21,887 bases of DNA, from contig NC_049983.1 of the NCBI RefSeq assembly GCF_000003815.2, positions 7,515,651 to 7,537,537 on the forward strand. Reading direction: 5' to 3'. Origin of the DNA: Branchiostoma floridae (lineage: Eukaryota; Chordata; Leptocardii; Amphioxiformes; Branchiostomatidae). This document shows, piece after piece, positions 9,201-21,200 of this stretch. The position numbers and the translations under genes are program-made. The notes beneath the pieces were generated by a model that was given only the letters and a program-made list of their open reading frames with translations, was not told the DNA's origin and did not search any database. Within the stretch, counting starts at the first letter, position 1; each line of letters starts with the position of its first letter.

Positions 9201-12200
9201 CAGTTCGTTGGAAATCTTGAAAATATACTGTTCAAAATATATAGGGGTTTCATTGCCTACCGTCTCCCCTTGAGGTGGTTTTTCTATGTAAGCTACTTAC
9301 TCGGCCTTTTATTGGGTGCAGCGGTTGTATCTCGGGGTGCCGCCGTCGTAACAGTCCCCTCTAGAAGACAACAAGAAAGAAAATTGTTGTACATGTAGGA
9401 AAATGACTCCAATTGACGCAGCCGCAGAAGGCCCAGTTCGATCGCGCGAGTCCATTACAATCCATTTCAGCCTATTTTCGACTTGTACCAAGAAAAAGCA
9501 AGAGACATTTCATATTGGTGAGACAGTGTAGGGTGCAGACGTTCAGATTAGGCAAAAAACAAGGTTTTGGTCCATCTTTTAGGCCTATGCTGACCCCTAA
9601 TTTCAAGTGGTCAGACCCTAAATTGACGTCATCAGAAACCGAGATGGCGGCATATTTGAGACCTGCCATAAGTTTCGCTGGTCGAAATTTTTTTTAATCG
9701 GACTTTTTGGACACTTGAGATAGCGGGCTGCTTGGTGAGTTGTTATGACATGGAATGTTCACGGATGATTTTATGCCTTTTTATGGCACTCTGAACTTGC
9801 CTAATCTATTTTTACATTACCGCCTATACGGATTTTCATTGGTATGCCCTGACCTGTACTAGTTGTTTTTTGTTTTGTTTGTTGGCACAATCACCCGACC
9901 TACGCTCCTAACAGAACATTACCCACCTGTACAAACAAATGAGACTCTATGAACCAGAATCATGTTACAGAGCAACAGTCTCTACAAACTGTATTAGTTA
10001 GTTAAAAGCAGAACTTCTCAAATTACCTCTGGCACAGAGGCCGTATTGGTCACGCCGTCCCCTGCCATTGGCGCACGCCGGGTTTTGCCACTGGATGCCA
10101 CAAGCGGCACCAGAGTTAAAGCCTCTGCCCATGTGTATGTACACCTCTTTCAACTGTGGACAGAGTGCTGGACTAGTATCTTCACCACATAGATGCTTGG
10201 ATAAGTCCATCATGGGATCCTTACAGTACGTTAAGCCTGTTTGGACGCAACCCGGCGAGGCAAATTTACAGTAGTTCCCGGTACCGCGCACGCGTTCCGC
10301 GGGACACGGGGCCACAAACCCCGCTGCCTCACATGTAGCCTTCACGTTGGCCGATGTCATTTTCCCGGCTGTATGTACCTTGTAGTAGTTCCATCCGTTT
10401 AAAGTTGCCAGATGAGTGGTATTTGACGCTGTAAAACAGATAAAGAAAAGGTGTATGAAAACTCTAAAATGATGAGCGATGAGGGGGATTCAAACTGAAC
10501 CACGTTTGGGACGGCATTCTCACTGCTGCAGCGCCACCTACATCGGCTATAAGTAGCAGCGAGAATCGTATCCAGCCTTTCTAAAGCCCCGGTCACAAAG
10601 CGCGTACGATTCCTTGCGATGGACTATTCCGCATATCGTACGATGAGCGCAGTACATCGCAAGAAAATCGTAAGCATCGCAAGCCATCGCAACGCATCGG
10701 ATGGTGTTCAAAATTTTTACAGCGTCGCACGATTTTTCACTTGTGTCTCTTCTGTATAGCCGTCTGACCGCTTTTGTGCTTCTTTAACCAACAAAATGTG
10801 GACATAGCTGTTTAATACCTTCCTATAATATCTTTAACTGTAAAAATAAATTTAAAAAGACCATGACAACAAGAGTATTACAAGCAAAAGTTCAAATCAA
10901 GCGTGAGTACTGGTATGGTTATCTCGGTCTGCTTGCCGGCTCTACGTGTCAGGCTCTTTCGAAGATCGTCATGATCATGATATGCTATCAACAAAAAGAT
11001 GCCATCATACAAAAATCAAATGATAAGAATTATATCATATATATTTCCGACTCATAGAGCCTGCCTTTATGTTCGAGTTGTCCCCATGGTTATTACGATT
11101 ATGGTAAACTGACCCAAGACCGACGAGAGCTGAGATTTGATCTAATTATAAACTCACGTGTATGAAGCGATCAAACAATTGTCTGCATCACCTGTGCGGG
11201 GCGCGCTGTTCTCTGGTTGCGACTGTGGCAGTTGCGACTGATATATTTCCCCTTTTCGTCAATATCGACAATATCAGGGAAAACTGAAACCATCACAACA
11301 TGCTAAAAAATCATAAATCTATAACCTCATCAGTAGACAAAAATTGCCGTAATGAACTCTGCTATGGGGGCAAATAAAATCTTACGACGATAGCGAAATT
11401 TTGAACATGTTCAAAATCCATTTCAGCTCTATTTTTCGCCATACGACGCTCCCCGATTTACTATGATCCACTGCGATTGACGCAGGCACGCTCTTATGAC
11501 CTCATCGTACGATCCACTACGCGCTTTGTGACCACGGCTTTATATACTTAAACCATTGCTTCCGATTTTCTTCCGACTTACGTCGCACTGCGATTATCCT
11601 GCGCATCGGAAGGAATCGCAAGGAATCGTACGCGCTTTGTGACCGGGGCTTAACCCTGATGATGGTGTCTGACGGACAAGGAAATGTTGGAAGTAAGTAC
11701 TCCCTGATTGTACCCAAAGAACCTTACTATACAATTTAATATTACTTTGGTGGACTTTTCTTCATTGATGATCACCTTCCCCAAAACTTACTATTCACCC
11801 AGTGACTTTGTTAATTGTGTTAGTCATGAAGCACAAGTGTTGATAAATTACATTCATTGTGCGTTTAGTTGTTTTAATCTGAATATGGAGCTGTTCAAAT
11901 CACTAATCTTAGCAACATAAGTTCACGCTAGAAAGGCCGGTATTTGCTTATGAACAAATTCAGCATATTTCACTCCGACCGAGGATGATGAAAGCTCCTC
12001 GATGTAATATTGTATAACCTGATTTGCAGCCGCACTGAAGGTCGATTATACAGATACGGATAAAAGATTCGTGTATTGGAGTAAACCGCAATATTTCGTC
12101 GACATCTGACCAATCAATAGGTGCATTAACCGATCGATTGATTGATTTGCTAACTTATAAATTTTGGACTAGAGTTTACCCATAGGTAAGATTCGTTCCC

Positions 12201-15200
12201 CATCTTTCCACCATGCGCACGCAGTCCCTTCGCATACAGGTGGAAGCTTGACTGTCTCACCGATGGGGGCGTGTATCACGTGCACCTGTACTGCGCCTGG
12301 GGTGGGGAAAGATTGTGACGAGCGAGAACACAAGCGAGAGATTAAACAAATCCCACTATGCAAAAACGTACGAATTCGAACCTCATGTGACTCGCATGAA
12401 TCACTATTTGACACACACGAACCTTATGCGATTTGCACGAACCTTATGCGAAACCGGGTCACGTTACATTACGTCATTCGCATAAGGTTCATGCAAACCG
12501 CATAAGGTTCATGTGTGTCACATAGTGATTCGTGCGAATCACATAAGGTTCGTGCGTTTTCGCATAGTGATTCGTGCGATTTTCATAAGGTTCGTGCGAT
12601 TTCGCATAGTGATTCGTGCGTATCACATAATATCCGTACGAATCTCATCGGGTTCTTGCAAATGCTTAGGCACCCCTGTTGAAAACTCTTGGTAAAGTCG
12701 ACCTACCTTCACAGCTCACTGTACAGGGAGAGCTCGAACTTGCTTCTTCAGGAGCCCCGAAACAACGTGTTCCACCGATGCACTCTCTGTTCCTGAACCG
12801 AATCCCGTTGCCGCATGTCTCCGAGCAGGGACCCCAGCTCTCCCACTCAGCCCATGATAAAGTTTCACCAGTCATTGCATTGGTCCTTTCCCACGACGCT
12901 TTGGAGAACAGAAATATCAGGATATAGGAGAATTTGTTTTACACAACCAGCAGTTACTTACATTGCTTACGTTTCGATGTCTCTCAGACACCTTCGTCAG
13001 AGCTTCTAACTAGAGTTCTGCTTCTCACCGCTATATGTAGCCGATGTAGGTGGCGCTTTTGCGGTGAAAAGACAATCAGGGAAATACAATGTCATGGTCC
13101 TATACAGTACTGTAAGAAAAGGGAGGGTTCTCTGCGGTAATTTTATGTTCACTGTCTTCGCGGTGACTGTTCTACCGCGACCTTGAAACCAATTCAACAG
13201 TAAAACTTTAAACCACCGCGAACCCTCTTTTTTTTCTACGGCGAAAATAAATCTCGGTGAGCTTTTCAGTTGCAAACTAATGTACATTGTACTAAGTATA
13301 TTGCTGGTCACACAATTTTTTCCTCCTCACCTACTGAAACAGTAAAGAAACGGGGCATTGAGAGATCTTTCTTGCTTTGAAACAACCTGGTGAGATGCTC
13401 TCATTCCTATATTTCAGTCATGAACAGAGATGAAGGGGAATACAAGCTGAGTCACGTTTGGGACGTCTGTTGCAGCGCCACCTACATCGGCTATAAGTAG
13501 CAGCGAGAATCGTATCCAGCCTTTCTAACCCTGATGATGGTGTCTGACAGACACCGAAACGTTGGACGTAAGTGCTAATGTTATATTTTGATTGTACATT
13601 TTGTATCTGAAGAACCTGACTATATGCCAAACAATATGCCGATAGAAACCTGTTGAGGCTAACGCCATATTTCCATACCGGGGCTATTTGTGAAAACGAA
13701 AACTATTCATAAAAATATACACAAATAATGCCCATTACTATTCCCTTTACGTCTTGTGCAGTTTGGTGTCTTTTAAATCATACTTTTCGTTCCCGAAAGC
13801 TGCACAACCGGGCCCGGGTTTGGAAATGTGACGTTTACCTCTTACCTGATGGAGATGGTATAAAAATTAACCACACCAACACAACAGCTGTTTTGCGGCA
13901 GTACATGGCTGGTGGAGACCCGGAGAAGCGGCGCCCGCGGAAGCGCTACAATCGTCAGAACGTGTTGCTAGGGACGTACCACAATGTTGAGGGGGCCGCC
14001 AAATTATAAACCACGAAAAGTTGTGACAACCTCTATATTCGACAGTGGAAAAAACTTAACTGTGGTAAATATATAATCGTCTGTGCTAATAGTTTGTGCT
14101 TACAATTCTTACTGGCTGTGCGAAAAAGAAGGAAAAAATTAACTCCAATAACCCCTCTCAAGAACACAACGTTGACCGCTGCCCAGCCCTTGGCTTGGCG
14201 TTCTAGAGCACCTTTGTTCCATAATGATTCAAAGGAACAATCGCTGCACGTTCAAACGGCCGAGCATAACAACATGTTGGACAACAAAACTTTTGTCTTT
14301 CAGTATGAGTAAAAAAGAGACATTAGTTATGGGAAAATTTAGACTGGCGGCCGCTTTTTCTACCGCGATGTGCTGAATAGCTGGGTTGTGGTTGATGACT
14401 CGGTGAGTTTGTAGTTAGCGTTAAACCTGTTGCCAATTATTCACATGCTTCTACTTCAACGGTTCGTTACTCTTCAAATGTTGTGTTTATGACTTTATTT
14501 TTCACTTTCAGGGGCCGTTTCCTTTTTTTTCTTTCCCTTTTTCCCTCGTATTGATATATTCTTTACAAATGCGGGATAACTACCCAAATAATGGGCGCGG
14601 GATAGCAGTTTGAAAACGCTGCCACCTGTACGTTTGCTTCCCATATCTTCGCGCTTTACACTGACCAGGCCCCAAAGTAACCCGTCTTCACTTTGTTCTT
14701 TACTTCTTTGGTTACTAGTATATGTATGGTATGTAATGTAGCCCCTGACTAAAGGTTTTGCCCATTCGGTCCAAAGCATATTGAAGAATCATCATTTTAC
14801 TTTGTAATGGAATGTTCTAGATACGCTGTTTACGCAACGAGACACTGTGGTCGTTTTGAGTGGTAGATAGCTCTAAATAGTACAAATTAGACAAAATATG
14901 GCCATGGACAGATAGCATATGCAACACCTGCAGCTTGAGTTATAGTCTTTACTCAGGGTCTTGTTTCAAGTCCAGCCTGCAGCTGCGGGTGTCCATACGA
15001 AACGTTTACACATTCCCTATTATACTGCCTACTTAAAACTTACCAGGGCTCAGTTCTCATTGGCAAGCTTTCTGAGATACTGAGACACTTAGCTGATTTA
15101 AACACTCCTTCTTACAATGCTATCAAAACAAATGTTAATCTTATGTGGTAGTCCCCTCTGTTCCTTTAAAGTCAATTGTAACATCATATCGGCCTCATAG

Positions 15201-18200
15201 GATTATCTACAAATAAGTAAGTAAAGGCACTCGTCGGTCTACAAATACAAATCGTTTTTAACTTCAGGTGTAATTCTTTGCTTTCTCTCTCTACCGGTAG
15301 GGAGGCTCGACTCACGTCAACTATAACTATCTATTTATGTACATATAGGTTACATATATCTTCTTATTTACTTATTGATTATTTATTTTTTCGCTATTCA
15401 AAAGATTGATAGTCCTGTCTAATGTATTATTTTCAATATTTGTACAAGTGGCGGTGCTGAAATAAGTACAGTCCGCTACCACTTCGTCTTCGTTCTTTTA
15501 TTTGTATCATTCCATGTATTCTTCAATAAAAAAGAAAAAAAATACTCTTTGGCCAGCTACGAATTTCATACAGACTTGAATATATACGCCCGTGTGACCG
15601 CACCCTAACACTCAATTTCTTACTGAGTATATCATATAAAATGTAAAGTTGTGACTGAAAGGCATGCAACAAAACATACAAAGCCTAAAATGAATCGTTT
15701 TTTCTAAAAAAAAATTCGTTGAGCGATCTGTAAGAATTCAGGTCAAAGAGAGAGCTCGGGTAGAGTGGGCTCAAAGGGCGCTTCAGTCGTCATGGGTATG
15801 GTAGTCCAGTCCCCATCGCCCCACGGCCATATATCCCAGTCATCATCATCACGGAAGCCAGAAGTAAGCCACTCAAACCAATCATAGATATCGTTTCCTT
15901 CATCATCTGCCTGATCCTCAATACCTGCAGGGAGAAGACATGAAACAAAAACCGCCTGTTACTTTTTAATAGTGTAAGCCATTGAATAGTCCTACTCCAG
16001 ATAGGGTGAAGGTACGGCGGCCATTTTGGGTCATCCGGGATCATGCACCCAAACGAGGCTGTAGCTGTTAGTCCCTAACGCGAAGGCCTAAAACATAGCA
16101 TAGGCAGGCCGTCTTCAGTGGTAAGTTTTGCCCCTCTAATTTGATATATTTTGCATAGGGTCTATTTGCTGCACTCTAGGCTCTTCTATGGCAGATGAGT
16201 ACATGGCAGATGAGTACAATCACAACAGAATTGTCACCAATTTTCAATGTCAATAGCACTCAATGAGACAACCTCTAACTTACCCATTGTAACACTTTCT
16301 GCTAAAACACTGTCTTCATTGGCGCCATCATCTGCTGTAGTTGTTTGAATTCCACTGGTATCGTTTTCGTTGTCTCCCATGTCCTTAGATGGCGAGTCTG
16401 CCGAGCTACTGTTGTTGAAGATTGGTGTAGGAACGGCAGAGACGAGCTCTACAGCCTTTGTTACATTACCAGGGAACGTTCCTGGGGTAGCGATCTCTTT
16501 ATCCTGTCCAGATGCGTTGACTTTTGAATAGACTTCAGTTTCTATGGCAGTCACATTGTCGGCGATACTCAAAGACTCCTGGTCATTCGCTACAGAATTG
16601 TCGCCTCTGCTTGGCAAAGTTGTGATGTTGTTCAGCACATTCGTCTCGTCAATCCTCGTTGTAGCGACGTTGCTTGAATTAAAAACTGCGGTTGGTGCAT
16701 CTGAAATATTTTCCCACTTTCTTTGAGATCCATCAATGGATGAATTTTCCGAGATAGTGAGGTTAGTTTGTGCCGTAGAAGTGGTGTTTGCTACGTTATT
16801 GACAGACGCTACTGAGCTATTGACGTTTTGTCCTGCTGGGGAGGTGGTGATTACACGGATCACTGTAGTTGATACTGTTGGAGTATTCGTCATGGTATTT
16901 AGTGTGGCATTTCTTTCAGTTTCTATCGTCTTACTGTCAATATCAGTGATATTTCCATTATCATTGCTCTCTATCGATGTGCCTGTCTCCGTCAGTGCTT
17001 CCGTAGGATTTGCATTTGGATCTACAGTTTGTAATTGAGTAGAGTTTGCACCTGCAGGCTGTTCTTGAACAAGGTTTGCACCTGCAGGCTGTTCTTGAAC
17101 AGGGTTTGCACCTACAGGCTGTTCTTGATTAGGGTTTGCATCTTCAGACTGTTCTTGAACAGGGTTTGCGCCTGCATACTGTTCTTGAACAAGGGTTGCA
17201 CCAGGTCCTGCAGTCTGTTCTGGAACAGGGTCTGCACCTGCAGTCGGTGCATTAAAGGGATTTGCACCTGTAGTCTGTAGTGAATGAGAGTTTCCAAAAT
17301 CTTCGACATCTTCCACGCCGTTGTCTATGTCATTGCCTTGACTTCCCTCATCAGGCACGTCCACATGTAACTCACCCCAAAACATCATGTTTTCCTGATC
17401 GTCAGCTACTTTGTCGACTTTCTCCGCGGCTAAGCTGATACCATCATCTCCGTTGGAGTTGGCTGAAAAAGGCAGTATATAAAATCTGGTCATTCATTGG
17501 AGTTAACGATAGATAGTTTAAGTCCTTCTCGCACCAAGTGGTGCATCGAAAGGCATCCATCTCTGTTTTTGTAGCTCTGGGCCACACAACGTCTGTGCAA
17601 TCACTTCAGCTGGTGTCTAGTCTACTGGTAGTGGTCTGTGAGTGCTGAGCAGAGAAAGCAGTATACACAATAGAAGCCAGTTAATTGCGCAACGGATTAA
17701 CGCACACTTCTGTAAACTGCACTGAATCCCCAAATCCCAAACCGGTGTGGTCCAGCCGGATTGCCCCAGTCGCATAATTGCACGAAAGTCACAGGCAAAT
17801 AGGCCGTGCAATTAAGCGGCTTCTACTGTACCACTTTAAAGTATTTGGTATGACTTAGCCCGTGATCAAATTCATGACCTACCGATTACAAGGTGAACAC
17901 ACACTCCACCCACGGCCATTGTATTTGTAGAATGATGCCAAATATGTTACTTTGCCTTGAAAAGATCTAACGCCATTCTAGCGATAGTCTACGCATGGTC
18001 ATTCCTTTACTGGAGAATTCTTCCTCACAACCGGTAGGTTCTTATCGCTTATGTTTCAATACCCTTCAAACATCTTCCTTAGAGCTTTTGGTTGGAGCAC
18101 TGCTTCTCGCCGCTATATGTAGCCGATGTAGGTGGCGCTTTTGCAGCCAGAACTCGATCCCAAATGTGACTGAGTTTGTATCCCCCTCGTCTCAGTTCAT

Positions 18201-21200
18201 CACACAATTTTCTTATCCAGACTTCCTCATTGAACCACCGTATCCGCCTGTTGTCTAACCTTTCTATGACTTAGCCACCCCCACCCCCCAAAGTGTTCTC
18301 GCCGCAATAGCGCCACCTACATCGGCTACATACAGAGGCTAGAAGCAGAACTCCAGTTAGAAGCTCAGAGGAAAATGTCTGACACGCATCGAAACGTAGG
18401 AGATAAGAACCAACTATATTCTACCTTACTTTACTTACTTAATCCTCTTCATCCCGTGTGGGACATAATGCTGTGATAAGTTTCCTCCACTGGGGTCTGT
18501 TCTGTGCTAGGGGCTGAGCAGCATCCCAGGGGATCCCAATGGCCTCTAGATCTTTAGCCACAGTACGTCTCAATGTGGTTTTAGGACGTCCCCGTTTTCT
18601 CTTCCCCTCAGGGGCCCAATGTAGAGCAACTTTGGGGATACGGTCATCCGACATCCGCAGGACATGGCCCAACCATTTCAGTCTTCTGATGGCAATTTCA
18701 GTAGACAACTGTCTTGTGTTCGTTTTTCTATGCAGTTCTTCATTACTGATCTTATTTGGCCAGTAGATGTTACATATTCTACGCAGACAACTATTGTGGA
18801 ATACATTGACTTTCTTCATGTCTGACTTTGTAACTCTCCAGCACTCAGAGCCATACAGAAGGACAGACTTTACATTGCTGTTATACAGTCTGAGCTTGGT
18901 TTTCAGGCTAAATGATTTGGATTTCCAAATAACACGGAGGCGACTGAAGGAACCTCTAGCTTTGCCAAGTCGGGCCTGGATATCCTTTTGTGCTCCATTA
19001 TCCGCACTCATAACACTGCCTAGATATGTAAAGTCTTCCACACACTCCAGAGGCTCTCCATCAATACAAATGGGAGGCACTGTAGGTGTGTTAATGCACA
19101 TTACTTGGGTCTTTTTCTTATTGATGTACAGCCCAGTTTGTTTGGCATGTTTATCAAGGAGACTATTTTTTTCCTGTAACTGGTGATGCATAGAAGCTAG
19201 GGCTGCAAGATCATCAGCAAAATCAAGATCCTCGAGGTGGGTACTGGGGGTCCACTTAATACCTCTAGGATGATCTGATGTTGTTTCCCGCATCACCCAA
19301 TCAATCACAATCAGAAACAGAATGGGAGATAGGATACACCCCTGCCTTACTCCAGAGTTGACACAGAATGGTTCACTCAGACTGTTTTCCAAGATAACAT
19401 TACACTCAAAGTTCTCATAGAATTTCCCAATGATATTAACAATTTTTGTTGGTATGCCATATGACCTTAAGATCTTCCACAGACTTTCCCGGTGAACACT
19501 ATCGAAAGCCTTTTTGAAATCAATAAAATTTATGAGTAATGGGGCATTCCATTCTACACATTGTTCTATGATATTCCTGAGGGCAAAGATCTGGTCTATG
19601 CAACCTCGGCCTTTGCGAAACCCTGCTTGTTCCTGTCTCAACTTAGTATCTATGGCAGTATCAGTTCTCTTAAGAAGAACTCTACAGAAGACTTTGCTGG
19701 GAATGGATAAGAGTGTTATTCCTCGCCAATTGTCACAATTGCTAAGGTCGCCTTTCTTTGGGATTTTGAAAATGAGACCCTTGGACCAGTCGCTGGGAAT
19801 CATTTCATGCTCCCAAATCTTGGCGAACAAATCAGTCAGTACAAGAGTGCTAGTGGCATAATCAGCTTTTAGTAGCTCTGCCTGTAAAGAGTCAATGCCA
19901 GGTGCCTTGCCATTTTTCATTGCCCTAATGGCTGCCTCAACCTCGGCGTGAGAAGGCGGACTGCTGTCGATGGTATCATCATCAGAAGGGTCAGAGTCTA
20001 AGGGTTCAGTAGGGTCTGGTCTATTCAGTACCTCTTCAAAATGCTCTACCCACCTCCTTGCTTGTTCCCTTTCGGTTGTTAGGATTTTGCCCTGTTTATC
20101 TCTGATTGGGACAGAACTAGAGGTGCTTTGGTTGCATAACCTTTTAGTGATCTTATACACAGTGCTCATTTCCCCCCTTGATGCAGCAGACTTGGAATAA
20201 AATAGACGATAGGAAAACCTTGAAAAGCAAATTACTCACTGCTAAGACACAACAAGCTAAGGCCAAGTACAGGGCAAAAGATAAAGAAGTCAAGAGAAGT
20301 GCTCGTAGGGACAAAAGAGCCTATGTTGAGGAATTAGCCAGTGAAGCTGAAAATATTCTACCAACCTGATGAAATTATATTCGAACGAATTTCCTTACCT
20401 TCTAATGTCTCCATTTCTTCGTGGATCTCCCTGAGTTCTTGGAATAACGTGGCTGCCTCTTCCGGACCGAATCCTTCCTCCACCAGGTCTCTAACTGTAA
20501 AGATCATGTAATTTCTTTTGTTTTTACCATCTAGTGGTCGATATATATAGAATACAACACGGTGTATTCCGTATCACCCGAGGTACAAGCCCGACCGCGG
20601 GTCGGATCGCCCGAAGGCCGGAGGGTGATCCGACCCGCGGGAGGGCTGGGACCGAGGGTGATGCGGAATACACCGTGTTGTATTTTATTTATGTCATAAC
20701 CACCTGAGAAAACCCATGTTTTGATGCGAAATGCGCCAGATGTTGAAAAAATTTGGTGCCTTCGAACAAAAAGTGTTGCAACAGCAATGTTCCAACGGCC
20801 GAATCAGGTATTCGAATTGCCAACCATGCCCCACTCGGCCCGCTCGAAATGGTTCGATTTACTCGGAGAAAGCCTGTGTGATACGCCTTTCGAACCTGTG
20901 TGATACGAAAGTTATGGACCGATCCGGAAGACCTGTATCGAACGTTTTCGCGTCACAGGTATGACATAAATAGGTTGATAGATGACTTTTTTCGCAGTGA
21001 CATACGCGGCACTGAATTACGATCAATATTACAAAATAATAAAACGTTCCAGCGAAAATACAAAAAGGTCATGGGGTAGAAGAGTTTGTTTGAAATTTTA
21101 TATGTTTCATATCATGTATTTAGTCTGCAACATTCATAATATGTAAACATTGTGTATATTGCGAATTTTACAACAACTGTACTATGCTCAATTGCAAATA

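Larger units (their letters stand above)
18416..20362 (-). mobile_element. 5'-truncated, 5'-inverted RTE-like LINE with 10-bp target duplication
   Basis: Target duplication ATATTCTACC at 18416-18425 and 20353-20362 brackets the element. The minus-strand part (18426 to about 20189) carries the reverse transcriptase and ends in a TAAG-rich tail next to the left duplication. The segment of about 20190-20352 is in the opposite orientation and encodes the protein part that should lie just upstream (KTQQAKAKYRAKDKEVKRSA then RRDKRAYVEELASEAE). This is the hallmark of twin priming during target-primed reverse transcription. The endonuclease part is missing. Confidence 0.9.

Noticed and set aside
13728-14009. 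Plus-strand 93-residue frame containing VLLGTYHNVEGAAKL
   Set aside because: No family motif, splice partners or neighbour logic; may be a transposon remnant.
14495-14779. Minus-strand 94-residue frame (MLWTEWAKPLVRGYITYHTY)
   Set aside because: No recognisable domain or splice context; ends in a low-complexity Lys-rich stretch from poly-T sequence. Possibly repeat-derived.
15790-16044. Minus-strand 84-residue frame with a hydrophobic MIGLSGLLLASVMMMTGIYG stretch
   Set aside because: Wrong phase relative to the acceptor and the upstream exon; the acidic frame joins correctly and ends in a stop.
18539-19861. Plus-strand open frames of 75-139 residues
   Set aside because: Antisense shadows of the LINE reverse transcriptase.
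20178-20369. Plus-strand 63-residue basic protein as an independent gene
   Set aside because: It is the inverted 5' segment of the LINE, bounded by the target duplication.
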